A DNA stretch of 37,150 nucleotides from Candidatus Thalassarchaeum betae (GCA_022448665.1 JAKUUO010000015.1:1-37150); one strand, 5' to 3'. Positions 24,838 to 34,728 are shown, counted from the stretch's first letter. The notes: generated from the letters alone by a model not told the origin. Numbers and translations: made by a program.

Positions 24838-25281
24838 ATGATGGCGAGCAAGAACCCCGGAAAGCAGCGTCGAACCAGCAGCAAGGCCGCTATGCACGTC
24901 CAGCGCAAGCGACTGCGCGCGCGCCTCGTCTCCGATGACCCCCAGCTGCAGATGATCCGCACCGTCACGGTACGCGCCGGCGATGAGGTCGAAGTCCTCC
25001 GCGGAGACTTCGGCAACCCCAACAGCGTCAAGAACGACTCCAGGGGAAAGCGCCTGGGCCAGTCAAGAGGCCGTGCCGGAATCAAGGCGAATGTCGCGCG
25101 AGTAGACACCAACAAGGGCATGATCTACGTCGACGGACTCACCATCTCAACCTCTGACGGCAAGGAGGAGGGAGTCCCAATCAGACCCTCCAACCTCGTA
25201 GTGACCAACCTGTATGAGGGCGACCCACTGCGAATCAAGAGACTCATGGAAAGGTTCCAGAGAGGTGAGACCGATGAGTAG
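24838..25281 (+). CDS. rpl24: Ribosomal protein uL24
   Basis: This is a 147-aa assembly-initiating large-subunit protein. RKRLRARLVSDD, then a KOW motif in VRAGDEVEVLRGDF, and a C-terminal IRPSNLVVTNL. Two adjacent ATGs (24838 and 24841) follow TGAGGTGAG; either could be used. The 3' end overlaps eS4 by 8 nt. Confidence 0.96.
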   Translation: MMASKNPGKQRRTSSKAAMHVQRKRLRARLVSDDPQLQMIRTVTVRAGDEVEVLRGDFGNPNSVKNDSRGKRLGQSRGRAGIKANVARVDTNKGMIYVDGLTISTSDGKEEGVPIRPSNLVVTNLYEGDPLRIKRLMERFQRGETDE

Positions 25282-25969
25282 GAGCCACATCAAGCGCTTG
25301 GTAATGCCGCGAAGCTGGGCTCTGCCAAGGAAGGCCACGATATGGGTACAGAAGCCCAATCCGGGTGGCCACAGCATCGAGAACTGCATGCCTCTCGCGC
25401 TGATTCTGCGCGACATCCTCGGCGTCGCCCACACTCGACGCGAGGCCAATCGTATACTGCACTCGCGCCAAGTCATGGTGGATGGCAGAATCGAGACCGA
25501 TGGAGGCCGCGGAGTCGGTCTGATGGATGTCCTCACCGTGGGAGGGAACAACTACCGATGCGTACTCGACACCAACGGCAAGCTGCGATACCGCCCCATC
25601 CACGCGCGCGACGCAGACAGCAAGGTCTGCCGCGTCATGGGCAAGACCACATTGCGCGGCTCGAAGAGCCAACTCCACCTCCACGACGGCAGGAATCTGG
25701 TAATGGACGATGCCTCGGCGTACAAGAGCGGCGACACCGTCGTCATCTCTCTACCCGAGCAGGATATCTCCGCTCACCACCCGTTCGGCGATGGAGCCAC
25801 TGTCTATCTGACCGGGGGCAGCCACATAGGCGAGATCGTTACGGTACGCGGGCACGATGTCAAGCGCTCCTCCAAGCCGAACGAGGTCCAGTTCGACGAC
25901 TTCCTCACAATCGCCGACTACGTGTTCGTCATTGGCAGCGAGTCAGACATTCCGGAGGCTGAGTCATGA
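25274..25969 (+). CDS. rps4e: Ribosomal protein eS4
   Basis: This is a 231-aa archaeal/eukaryotic small-subunit protein. The N-terminal HIKRLVMPRSWALPRK and KPNPGGHS, an S4-like RNA-binding domain with REANRILHSRQVMVDGRI, and a C-terminal KOW region (GGSHIGEIVTVRG) are in the right order. ATG 25274 lies inside the end of uL24 and follows AGAGGTGAGA. It overlaps uL5 by 4 nt. Confidence 0.97.
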   Translation: MSRSHIKRLVMPRSWALPRKATIWVQKPNPGGHSIENCMPLALILRDILGVAHTRREANRILHSRQVMVDGRIETDGGRGVGLMDVLTVGGNNYRCVLDTNGKLRYRPIHARDADSKVCRVMGKTTLRGSKSQLHLHDGRNLVMDDASAYKSGDTVVISLPEQDISAHHPFGDGATVYLTGGSHIGEIVTVRGHDVKRSSKPNEVQFDDFLTIADYVFVIGSESDIPEAES

Positions 25970-26493
25970 GCGAGGAGACGAACACGATGCTCGCGCCTGG
26001 GATCGTCAAGGTCACTGTGAACATCGGAGTGGGCGAAGGCGGCCAGCGCCTGCAACTCGCAGAGAGAGTGCTTGAGATTCTGACCGGCATGAAGCCCGTG
26101 CGGACGCTCGCCACGCAGACCAACCGCGACCTAGGCACCCGCAGAGGATCCCCGATCGGCTGCAAGGTCACGATTCGTGAGCAGGACTCTATCAACTCCT
26201 TCCTCAAGGACGCCTTCTGGGTCCGCCAGAACACCCTTCCCGCGTACAACTTCGACTCACAGGGCAACCTCTCGTTCGGGATCTCCGACTACACCGACTT
26301 CCCGAAGCAGAAGTACGACCCTGACATCGGAATCTTCGGGATGGACGTCAATGTGGTACTCGAGAGGCCCGGACATCGCGTATCACGCCGACGCCAGCGC
26401 AGCGCCAGGGTGGCACGTAGTCACCGTGTCGGCCGCGATGAGTGCAAGCAGTGGATTGCAGAGCATTACGAGCTCGAGATCGTAGAGGAGTGA
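25966..26493 (+). CDS. rpl5: Ribosomal protein uL5
   Basis: This is a 175-aa large-subunit central-protuberance protein that binds 5S rRNA. It shows IVKVTVNIGVGEGG, the loop GTRRGSPIGCKVTIR, GNLSFGISDYTDFP, and GIFGMDVNVVLERPGHR. Length and order between eS4 and uS14 are canonical. The ATGA overlap with eS4 suggests coupling. Confidence 0.97.
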   Translation: MSEETNTMLAPGIVKVTVNIGVGEGGQRLQLAERVLEILTGMKPVRTLATQTNRDLGTRRGSPIGCKVTIREQDSINSFLKDAFWVRQNTLPAYNFDSQGNLSFGISDYTDFPKQKYDPDIGIFGMDVNVVLERPGHRVSRRRQRSARVARSHRVGRDECKQWIAEHYELEIVEE

Positions 26494-26498
26494 GAAAG

Positions 26499-26651
26499 AT
26501 GGCGCACGACCACGGGAAGGAAATCGGCCGCTCCAATGGCTGCCGACGCTGCGGTCGCAAGAGGGGTATGATCCGACGCCACGACCTGAGACTCTGCCGC
26601 CAGTGCTTCCGCGATGTCGCACCCGAAATAGGATTCAAGAAGTACTCATGA
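26499..26651 (+). CDS. rps14: Ribosomal protein uS14, zinc type
   Basis: This is a 50-aa small-subunit head protein. Four cysteines in CRRC and CRQC form a zinc site; the rest reads GRKRGMIRRHDLRLCRQCF and GFKKYS. The frame is open further upstream, but ATG 26499 follows AGTGAGA after the uL5 stop and gives the exact family length. Confidence 0.96.
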   Translation: MAHDHGKEIGRSNGCRRCGRKRGMIRRHDLRLCRQCFRDVAPEIGFKKYS

Positions 26652-26661
26652 GGTGAAAGAT

Positions 26662-27051
26662 ATGCAGTTCGACCCCCTAAGTGACGCATTTACTCAGATA
26701 TTCAACGCTGAGCAAGCAGGCCACTACGAAGTGACCGTCAACCCCGCCAGCAAGATGCTGGGCAGCATGCTGTCCATCATGCAGAGCTCCGGCTACGTCG
26801 GCGAGTACCAGAGGATCGACGACGGACGCGGAGGGGCCTACCGCGTCGAGCTCATCGGCGCCATCAACCGCTGTGGCGTCATCAAGCCGAGGCATTCCGT
26901 CAAGCGCGCCGAGTTCGATAAGTGGGAGTCCAGATACCTGCCTGCCCGCGACTTCGGACTGCTCATCCTCACCACGAATCAAGGCATCATGAACCACTAC
27001 GACGCCAAGAAGGAGAGGGTCGGTGGACGATTACTCGCATACATTTTCTGA
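26662..27051 (+). CDS. rps8: Ribosomal protein uS8
   Basis: This is a 129-aa small-subunit central-domain protein. It shows DPLSDAFTQIFNAEQAG, the archaeal middle ELIGAINRCGVIKPRHSV, and a C-terminal GLLILTTNQGIMNHYDAKKE. A GTG at 26653 is in frame, but it lies inside the Shine-Dalgarno TGAGGTGAAAG, so ATG 26662 is used. Confidence 0.97.
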   Translation: MQFDPLSDAFTQIFNAEQAGHYEVTVNPASKMLGSMLSIMQSSGYVGEYQRIDDGRGGAYRVELIGAINRCGVIKPRHSVKRAEFDKWESRYLPARDFGLLILTTNQGIMNHYDAKKERVGGRLLAYIF

Positions 27052-27064
27052 AGGAGGGAGCAAG

Positions 27065-27616
27065 TTGCCTAAACTAGACCACATCTCACACTCGATCGCT
27101 CTTCCCGAGGGGGTGAGCGCGAGCATCGATGGCGAGGTGGTCACCATCTCCAAGGAAAGCGAGTCGCTTTCCCGTGAGTTCCGTCACCACAAGGTGGAGA
27201 TCAGGTCCGTCGAAGGCGGTCTCGAGGTCTTCGTCAACCTGCCACGCCGCTCCGATAAGGCACTAGCGGGGACCTGGGCAGCGCATCTGCGTAACATGGC
27301 CCGCGGCGTCGACGAGGGCTTCGAGTATCGCCTCAAAGCAGTCTTCAGCCACTTCCCTATGAGCCTCAAGGTGGACGCGGCCAACAAGCAGTTCACCATC
27401 ACCAATCTGTTCGGGGAGAAGGTACCGCGCGTAGCCAAGTTGCCTTGGGATGAAGTCGAGGTGCGCGTCGAGAACAAGACCGACGTCGTAGTGAAGGGAG
27501 CGGACCGCGAGAAGGTCGGACAGACAGCCGCCAACATCGAGCGTGCGTGCAGAATCAAGAAGCGAGACAGACGAGTATTCCAGGACGGCGTCTACATCGT
27601 CTCGAAGGGAGCCTGA
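27065..27616 (+). CDS. rpl6: Ribosomal protein uL6, TTG start
   Basis: This is a 183-aa large-subunit protein with two related domains, including HHKVEIRSVEGGLEVFVNLPRR and the C-terminal VVVKGADREKVGQTAANIE. The only ATG in frame (27023) lies inside uS8. TTG 27065, 8 nt after GGAGG at about 27053-27057, gives the proper N terminus (PKLDHISHSI). A UUG start is unusual in this operon and may lower output. Confidence 0.93.
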   Translation: MPKLDHISHSIALPEGVSASIDGEVVTISKESESLSREFRHHKVEIRSVEGGLEVFVNLPRRSDKALAGTWAAHLRNMARGVDEGFEYRLKAVFSHFPMSLKVDAANKQFTITNLFGEKVPRVAKLPWDEVEVRVENKTDVVVKGADREKVGQTAANIERACRIKKRDRRVFQDGVYIVSKGA

Positions 27617-27628
27617 GGGGGAAGTGAG

Positions 27629-28264
27629 ATGGTGGAATACGAGGAGATGACCGTCGCCCAACTGAAGGACGTGCTACGCGAGCGCGAACTACCGGTCTCC
27701 GGCAAGAAGGCCGAGCTCATCGCCCGGCTCCAAGAGGCGGACGATGCTGCCGAGGAGGAATTCATCGACGAGGTCGACGAGGACTTCGACGAGGATGACG
27801 AGTTCTTCGACGACGAGTGGGACGACTTCCACGTCGCTCGCCAGAAGCCGGTCCTTGACGAGTCGACAATCTCCGACATCGAGGTCCTCAACGCTCAGAA
27901 GAAGAAGCAACCAGCCTTCCGCAGACAGGAGTGGTTCCGATACAGGAGACTCTCGAAGACTGGCTGGAGGAAGCCCAAGGGCATGCACTCCAAGCAGCGA
28001 ATGAACCTCAAGTACCGCTCGCCTATGGCCCGTATCGGTTACAGGAAGATAGCCTCGGTCAGGGGCTTGCACCCATCCGGATTCGAAGAGGTCCACGTCC
28101 ACAAGCCCAGCGATCTCGAGGGTATCGACCCCGAGCGCCAGGCGGTCCGTATCGGCTCCAGAGTCGGCAACAGGAAGAGGGCGCAGATCCACGACCGTGC
28201 TGACGACCTGGGCCTCAGGGTCCTAAACCGCAGGCGCATCGAGCGCAGGGGGGACCTGCTATGA
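27629..28264 (+). CDS. rpl32e: Ribosomal protein eL32 with N-terminal SAP-like domain
   Basis: This is a 211-aa protein, longer than the roughly 130-aa core. The first about 38 residues (MTVAQLKDVLRERELPVSG-K-K-A-E-L-I) match the SAP helix-extended-loop-helix nucleic-acid-binding pattern. An acidic linker of about 25 residues follows. The eL32 core begins near residue 95 with PAFRRQEWFRYRRL, WRKPKGMHSKQR, and ends with VLNRRRIERR. It overlaps eL19 by 4 nt (ATGA). Confidence 0.95.
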   Translation: MVEYEEMTVAQLKDVLRERELPVSGKKAELIARLQEADDAAEEEFIDEVDEDFDEDDEFFDDEWDDFHVARQKPVLDESTISDIEVLNAQKKKQPAFRRQEWFRYRRLSKTGWRKPKGMHSKQRMNLKYRSPMARIGYRKIASVRGLHPSGFEEVHVHKPSDLEGIDPERQAVRIGSRVGNRKRAQIHDRADDLGLRVLNRRRIERRGDLL

Positions 28265-28737
28265 TGATCACGAATCAGAAGCGTATGGCCGCCCAGATAC
28301 TCTCTCAGAGGGAGGGCCGCCAAGTTGGAATCCACCGTATCTGGATTCACCCGGACTACCTCGAGGAGATATCGAATGCGGTCCAGAAGGACGACATTCG
28401 AGAACTGATTGAAGAGGGCCTGATCAAGGCCAGGCCAATCCAGGGTACGAGCCGAGCCCGCGCTCGCAAGGCCACAGCACAGAGGGCCAAGGGACGACGC
28501 AAGGGACATGGCTCGCGCAAGGGCAGCTCCAACTCGCGCAATCCCAGGAAAGCGCGCTGGATGAGCCTCATTCGAGCACAGCGCAGGGAACTCAAGGGAC
28601 TGCGCGCCGACGAGTCGCTAACTCCCTCGCAGTACAGGTACTACTACCGCAAGTCGAAGGGCGGCTCTTACCGCTCAATCGCGCATATGCGCTCCAACAT
28701 CGAACTCGACGGCACCAAGCTAGGAGGCGGCAAGTGA
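28261..28737 (+). CDS. rpl19e: Ribosomal protein eL19
   Basis: This is a 158-aa archaeal/eukaryotic large-subunit protein with a long basic helix. Signatures are NQKRMAAQILSQREGR, RIWIHPDYLEEISNAVQKDDIR, KGRRKGHGSRKGS and YRYYYRKSKGGSYRS. Two ATGs in tandem (28261, 28264) are possible starts; the first overlaps the eL32 stop. Confidence 0.97.
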   Translation: MMITNQKRMAAQILSQREGRQVGIHRIWIHPDYLEEISNAVQKDDIRELIEEGLIKARPIQGTSRARARKATAQRAKGRRKGHGSRKGSSNSRNPRKARWMSLIRAQRRELKGLRADESLTPSQYRYYYRKSKGGSYRSIAHMRSNIELDGTKLGGGK

Positions 28738-29246
28738 TGGCACACGGCAAGAGCCAGAGGCTCCGATTCAAGCGCCGGCGCAACGGCAAGACGGACTACC
28801 GCCGAAGGTTGAGGATGCTCAGGGGCGGAATCCCGAGAGCAGTCGTCCGGGTTTCGAACACCCAGGTCACCTGCCAACTCGTCGAGTTCGGAATGGACGG
28901 CGACAGAGTCCTCGCATCAATCACCGGCAAGGGCATCGCCGACAAGTACGGCTGGCCTTCCGACGCCTCGAGGAAGTCCGTACCCGCCTGCTACGTCGCG
29001 GGCTACGCCCTCGCCAAGTCGGCCATGGCCGACGGCCACGACGAGGCAATCCTCGACATCGGACTCGCCGCGTCGTCATCAGGGAACCGAGTCTTCGCAG
29101 CCCTCAGGGGCATGGTCGACGCAGGGCTTGACGTCCCTCACGGCGAGGGCGTGCTGCCAGATGATGACAGGATCAACGGCACGCACATCGACGAATCGGT
29201 AGCCGCTGCGGTCGAGGCAGCCAAGAAAGCGATAGAGGAGGCTTAG
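28737..29246 (+). CDS. rpl18: Ribosomal protein uL18
   Basis: This is a 169-aa 5S-rRNA-binding protein. The basic RLRFKRRRNGKTDYRRRLRML, then RAVVRVSNTQVTCQLVEFG, and YVAGYALAKSAM with ILDIGL identify it. An in-frame GTG at 28734 exists, but ATG 28737 gives the usual MAHGK start. It overlaps the eL19 stop by 1 nt. Confidence 0.97.
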   Translation: MAHGKSQRLRFKRRRNGKTDYRRRLRMLRGGIPRAVVRVSNTQVTCQLVEFGMDGDRVLASITGKGIADKYGWPSDASRKSVPACYVAGYALAKSAMADGHDEAILDIGLAASSSGNRVFAALRGMVDAGLDVPHGEGVLPDDDRINGTHIDESVAAAVEAAKKAIEEA

Positions 29247-29248
29247 TG

Positions 29249-30049
29249 ATGAGCGAAGAGGAGATTACCGAAGCAGCCACTGAGGAAATCAGCGAGGAAC
29301 CGGAACCGGAGAATCTAGCGCCCGGGCTCGCCATGGCCCGCGCTCCTCCGGTGGAGCAAGAGGGCGACGCCCGACGCCGCCGCGGCCCAGACCCGCTGGC
29401 CGCCCTGAGGGCATGGCAGCCACGCACCCGTCTGGGCAGGATGGTGATGAACGGACAGGTCTACACCTACGAGCAGGCCATCGAAACCGGCCTGCCGATG
29501 CGCGAGATCGAGATCGTCGACGCGCTCCTGCCCGACCTCGCCGACGACGTGCTCTCAGTCAACATGATCCAGAGGATGACCGACTCGGGCCGAAGGGTCC
29601 GATTCAACGTCCTCTGCGTTGTCGGCAACGGCGACGGCTACGTCGGTATCTCCGTGTGCAAGGGAAAGGAGGTCGCGAGCACCATCCGCAAGGCCATCGA
29701 CAAGGCCAAGCTCAATATTATTCCAGTGATGCGAGGAAACGGCTCATGGGAGTCCTCGGAAGGTCCCGGTACCAGCGTCCCGTTCAAGGTGACCGGACGC
29801 TCGGGCTCCACTCGGATCACCCTGATGCCCGCACCCGCTGGGAAGGGCCTGGTCATCGGCGACTACGGCCGTCGCGTCCTGAACCTCGCCGGAATCACCG
29901 ATGTCTGGTCGCGCTCGGCCGGCCAGACTCGAACCACCATCAACTTCGCTCGCGCGACCTTCAACGCGCTCGTCGAGATGAACCTCACTCGACTCACTGA
30001 CGAGGACCGACGTCGGCTGAACATCACTCAGGGGAGGACGATGGAATGA
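29249..30049 (+). CDS. rps5: Ribosomal protein uS5
   Basis: This is a 266-aa small-subunit protein near the mRNA entry site. An acidic N-terminal extension of about 45 residues precedes the dsRNA-binding-like domain with RRVRFNVLCVVGNGDGYVGISVCKG. The C-terminal domain has APAGKGLVIG and GITDVWSRSAGQTRTTINFARA. ATG 29249 is taken over the in-frame GTG 29246, which overlaps the uL18 stop. Confidence 0.97.
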   Translation: MSEEEITEAATEEISEEPEPENLAPGLAMARAPPVEQEGDARRRRGPDPLAALRAWQPRTRLGRMVMNGQVYTYEQAIETGLPMREIEIVDALLPDLADDVLSVNMIQRMTDSGRRVRFNVLCVVGNGDGYVGISVCKGKEVASTIRKAIDKAKLNIIPVMRGNGSWESSEGPGTSVPFKVTGRSGSTRITLMPAPAGKGLVIGDYGRRVLNLAGITDVWSRSAGQTRTTINFARATFNALVEMNLTRLTDEDRRRLNITQGRTME

Positions 30050-30516
30050 CCTTCCTAGTGATACGCGTCCGAAGCGACCGGGGGGTCAGGCCGAAGATCC
30101 GCGATACCATGTCGATGCTGAACCTCACTCGCGTCAACCACGCGGTGCTGATTCCCGACACCCCCGCCTACGCCGGGATGCTCCAGAAGGCCAAGGACTA
30201 CGTCACCTGGGGTGAGATCGAGGCCGACACCATCGCCAGTCTGCTCAAAGAGCGCGGACGGATGACCGGCGACAAACCCGTCACCGACGCGGGGATCAAG
30301 GCAGGCAGCGAATACTCCACCATCAAGGCACTCGCCAAGGCAATCGCTGCCGGGGATGCCAAGACGAACGACGTCGAGGAACTCAAGCCGGTCTTCCGCC
30401 TGCACCCCCCGAGGGGCACCAAGGGTTGGGGCGGCATCAAGCGCGGCTTCTCCATCGGCGGCGCCCTAGGCTTCCGGGGCGAGGCCATCACAGAGCTGGT
30501 CGGAAGGATGATCTGA
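30046..30516 (+). CDS. rpl30: Ribosomal protein uL30
   Basis: This is a 156-aa protein of the long archaeal uL30 type. It shows VIRVRSDRGVRPKIRDTMSML, LTRVNHAVLIPDTPAYAGML, and the C-terminal FRLHPPRGTKGWGGIKR. The ATGA overlap couples it to uS5. Confidence 0.97.
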   Translation: MTFLVIRVRSDRGVRPKIRDTMSMLNLTRVNHAVLIPDTPAYAGMLQKAKDYVTWGEIEADTIASLLKERGRMTGDKPVTDAGIKAGSEYSTIKALAKAIAAGDAKTNDVEELKPVFRLHPPRGTKGWGGIKRGFSIGGALGFRGEAITELVGRMI

Positions 30517-30525
30517 GGTCTTCAC

Positions 30526-30954
30526 ATGGTATCACGCACTAACAAGTTCCGAGGCCGCAGCCGCTACCACGGCCGTGGCAAGAAGGCCGGCCGAGGCGCT
30601 GGCAAGCGCGGCGGCCGAGGCAATGCTGGAATCAACAAGCACAGGTTGATGACCCGGCTGAAGTACATGCCAGGGCACTGGGGGATGCACGGCTTCAACC
30701 GACATCCGAGCCTGCGCAGCGTCAACATCTCAATCAATGTCCAAGGGGTGCAGGATTTAGCTGAGGGCGACTCAATCGACCTCGGTGAGTTGGGCTATGA
30801 CAAGCTCCTCGGCAAGGGCCGGATCGACCGCGCCATACACATCACCGTCGCCGAGGCCAGCTCTCGCGCAATAGAGAAGGTCGAGGCCGCGGGCGGATCC
30901 GTCACCGTCGAAGACCCTGACGACGATGACCGGGGCGAGTTGGAAGAGGAGTGA
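30526..30954 (+). CDS. rpl15: Ribosomal protein uL15
   Basis: This is a 142-aa large-subunit protein. The glycine/arginine-rich N terminus (FRGRSRYHGRGKKAGRG) and HWGMHGFNRHPSLRS are archaeal. The C-terminal half shows the usual alternating strand-helix pattern ending in acidic residues. It is followed by secY as in most archaea. Confidence 0.96.
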   Translation: MVSRTNKFRGRSRYHGRGKKAGRGAGKRGGRGNAGINKHRLMTRLKYMPGHWGMHGFNRHPSLRSVNISINVQGVQDLAEGDSIDLGELGYDKLLGKGRIDRAIHITVAEASSRAIEKVEAAGGSVTVEDPDDDDRGELEEE

Positions 30955-30959
30955 GCCAA

Positions 30960-32882
30960 ATGGTCGAGCGCCGTCCCAATGCGATTGGCCTGGCGATAAT
31001 GGCCACCATCTACTGGGGGGCCCTGTTCTACTGGCTCAGGGACGACCTGCTCGACGGCGCGGCCGACGAGCAGACCCGCGCTCTGAAGATGCTCCTCGTC
31101 TCCTTCCCGTACGTCGGCTTCGTCATGTGGTCGGCGATGACCGACCTTCCCGAGAACATCAGGGAGATCCCCTATCTGGGCAGGAGCCTGAAGGGGCTGA
31201 TTTGGCTCGCCTTCGTGCTCGCTCTGGCATACTGGGGATGGGTGGACGAGGCCGCAATCGGCTACCTGTTGGTCGGAGTCGCCCTATTGGGGCTGGGTGC
31301 TTCGATGTCCATGGTCTGTCTGCTGTACTCCGGAACCGAATCCAGTAGGCTGTACGGCCTGTCACGACTGGTCGACGTCTACCCGAGCATCACCAAGCCC
31401 GAGGGCCACGTCCGATTCAACCAGAAACTGTGGACCACCGTCCTCGTCCTGATCATCTACTTCATGATGACCAACGTGATGATCTACGGACTGTCCTCTT
31501 CGACTCTCGACATCTTCTCGTCGTTCAGAGCCATCATGGCGGGAGCCTCAGGTTCGATCATGCACCTCGGAATCGGGCCGATCGTCACCGGCTCGATCAT
31601 CATGCAGTTGTTCGCCGGTGCCAAGATCATCCAGCTCGACCTGCAGAACTCAGGAGACAAGCAGCTGTACCAGGGGGTCCAGAAACTGCTCGTGCTGTTC
31701 ATGATCCCAATCGAGTCCATCCCGCAGGTCTACGGTTTCCTCGACCCGAGCGCGGCGGTGATCAGCGACTACGGCATAGGTTGGGCAAACGCCATCATCG
31801 TTTCCCAGTTGTTCATCGGCTCGTACCTCGTGTTCCTGCTGGACGAGCTGGTCAGCAAGTGGGGAATCGGCAGCGGCATCTCGCTGTTCATCGCCGCTGG
31901 CGTGGCCCAGTCCACCTTCGTCGGGACCCTGTCCCCGCTGCCTACCGTGCAGGGCTCACCCCTGTCGTTCGAGAACCCGCCCTCAGGAGTCCTGCCGATG
32001 ATATTCTACACGCTGAGGACGGCCACCAACTCGCAACTGGTCTCGGAGAACGGCTTCGAGCTGATACTGCTGAATCACGCCAACCCAGTCGCTGCTCTGG
32101 CCTCGTCAATCCTCGTGTTCCTGGTCGTGGCGTACGCCGAGTCGAGCAAACTAGAGCTGCCTCTGACTCACGGCAAGGTCCGTGGGCACAGAGGGCAGTA
32201 TCCAATCCGCCTCGTCTATGCGAGCAACATACCGGTCATCCTGATGGCCGCCCTTCTGGCCAACGTCAACATGTTCACGCTCCTGTTCTGGAGCCACCCC
32301 GTCCTGTCCACCGTTCCGATATTAGGCAGGAACGGCGCGTGGAGCAAGGCGCACTGGTTCGGTGCCTACGAGGTCGGAGCGACCACCCCCACGGACGGCT
32401 TCGCCTGGTACTCCTCCATGGTCAACGGCGTTGGCGACTGGCTCATCCCACTGCTCAACCAGACAGGCGACGCCTACGGCCACAGCCTGGGCCAGATCAT
32501 GGTCCACGTCTTCGTCTATGTGTTCTTCATGACGGCCGGTTCGACCGTCTTCGCGAAGTTCTGGATCGAGACCACCAACATGGGCACCAAGGACGTCGCC
32601 AAGCAGATCGAGCGCACCGGGATGCAGATCCCCGGGTTCCGCAAGAACCCGGTCGTGCTCGAGCGCATACTCGAGCGCTACATCCCGCCCGTGACCCTGT
32701 TCTCCGGTGCCTTCGTCGGACTGCTGGCTTCCGGTGCCGACCTACTGGGAACGGTCGGTAACGCAACCGGCACCGGACTGCTCCTAGCCGTAGGCATCAT
32801 CCTGCGAACATACGAGCAGATCCAGAAGGAGCAGGCCATGGAGATGCACCCCATGCTGCGCGAGTTCTTCGGAGCAGAGTGA
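30960..32882 (+). CDS. secY: SecY translocon subunit with extra N-terminal membrane domain
   Basis: This is the channel subunit of the Sec translocon. The 640-aa product is longer than the usual 450-500 aa. The canonical part begins near residue 138 (VDVYPSITKPEGHVRF), followed by TM1 (about 155-176), a plug-like region and GPIVTGSIIMQL of TM2. It ends with IPGFRKNP, TM9-10 and MEMHPMLREFF. Before it, residues about 8-125 hold four additional hydrophobic helices, apparently in the same frame without interruption. ATG 30960 follows GGAAGAGGAG; GTG 30951 overlaps the uL15 stop. It closes the superoperon. Confidence 0.95.
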   Translation: MVERRPNAIGLAIMATIYWGALFYWLRDDLLDGAADEQTRALKMLLVSFPYVGFVMWSAMTDLPENIREIPYLGRSLKGLIWLAFVLALAYWGWVDEAAIGYLLVGVALLGLGASMSMVCLLYSGTESSRLYGLSRLVDVYPSITKPEGHVRFNQKLWTTVLVLIIYFMMTNVMIYGLSSSTLDIFSSFRAIMAGASGSIMHLGIGPIVTGSIIMQLFAGAKIIQLDLQNSGDKQLYQGVQKLLVLFMIPIESIPQVYGFLDPSAAVISDYGIGWANAIIVSQLFIGSYLVFLLDELVSKWGIGSGISLFIAAGVAQSTFVGTLSPLPTVQGSPLSFENPPSGVLPMIFYTLRTATNSQLVSENGFELILLNHANPVAALASSILVFLVVAYAESSKLELPLTHGKVRGHRGQYPIRLVYASNIPVILMAALLANVNMFTLLFWSHPVLSTVPILGRNGAWSKAHWFGAYEVGATTPTDGFAWYSSMVNGVGDWLIPLLNQTGDAYGHSLGQIMVHVFVYVFFMTAGSTVFAKFWIETTNMGTKDVAKQIERTGMQIPGFRKNPVVLERILERYIPPVTLFSGAFVGLLASGADLLGTVGNATGTGLLLAVGIILRTYEQIQKEQAMEMHPMLREFFGAE

Positions 32883-32907
32883 ACCGGATAACCGATGCAC
32901 TGCTCCG
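32870..32907 (+). terminator. Hairpin spanning the secY stop
   Basis: CGGAGC (32870-32875) pairs with GCTCCG (32902-32907), and AGTG (32878-32881) with CACT (32898-32901), with AG bulged. The stop codon lies in this structure. There is no strong T-run directly after it, so it may mark the operon end, a processing site or a stability element. Confidence 0.35.
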
Positions 32908-33233
32908 TACCATCGATACTGCCCCCCTCGTCATGTTGAAATACCGTAGGAAGGTCGGCGGAACGCTGCGTCAAACCGGCGTTGGAGATTGAGCACCTAG
33001 GTGCGATGAGATTCTCCTTCAGGTAGGACGCTGCCGAGGAAGTGCGGCCACGAACCTTTCGTGGTTGAGGAGGTTAACCACAATTATGACTTGACCCCCG
33101 TTTCAAGGGGGTGCAAGAAGCAGATTTTTACATTCAATTCATTGAGATTTGAAGGTGCATCTGCGCCAATAACCAATTAGTGACAACTTGTGATAAACAG
33201 ACTCTGAAAGGATCGGTGATTCCGCTCACGCGA
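32883..33233 (+). other. Spacer between secY and 16S: structured, no gene seen
   Basis: No convincing reading frame. Several paired elements are visible: the secY-end hairpin, the structure at 32984-33017, CCACGAA-CCT-TTCGTGG (33048-33064), and ACCCCC/GGGGGT (33094-33099, 33107-33112). A T-run at 33125-33129 follows the last, so 33094-33129 may be a terminator. TTTTTACATTC at about 33125-33135 is the best TATA candidate for the rRNA. From about 33140 on would be 16S leader; I found no secure processing stem with the 16S trailer. Confidence 0.6.
32984..33017 (+). repeat. Nested inverted repeat upstream of 16S
   Basis: An exact 12-nt palindrome GCACCTAGGTGC (32993-33004) is enclosed by GGAGA (32984-32988) and TCTCC (33013-33017). 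In RNA this gives a stem with a CTAG loop and asymmetric internal loops. Purpose unknown: protein site, rRNA leader element or part of a small RNA. Confidence 0.5.
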
Positions 33234-34704
<1,471 letters not shown>

Positions 34705-34728
34705 ACGAAACTCGGAAAAAACGGGGGG

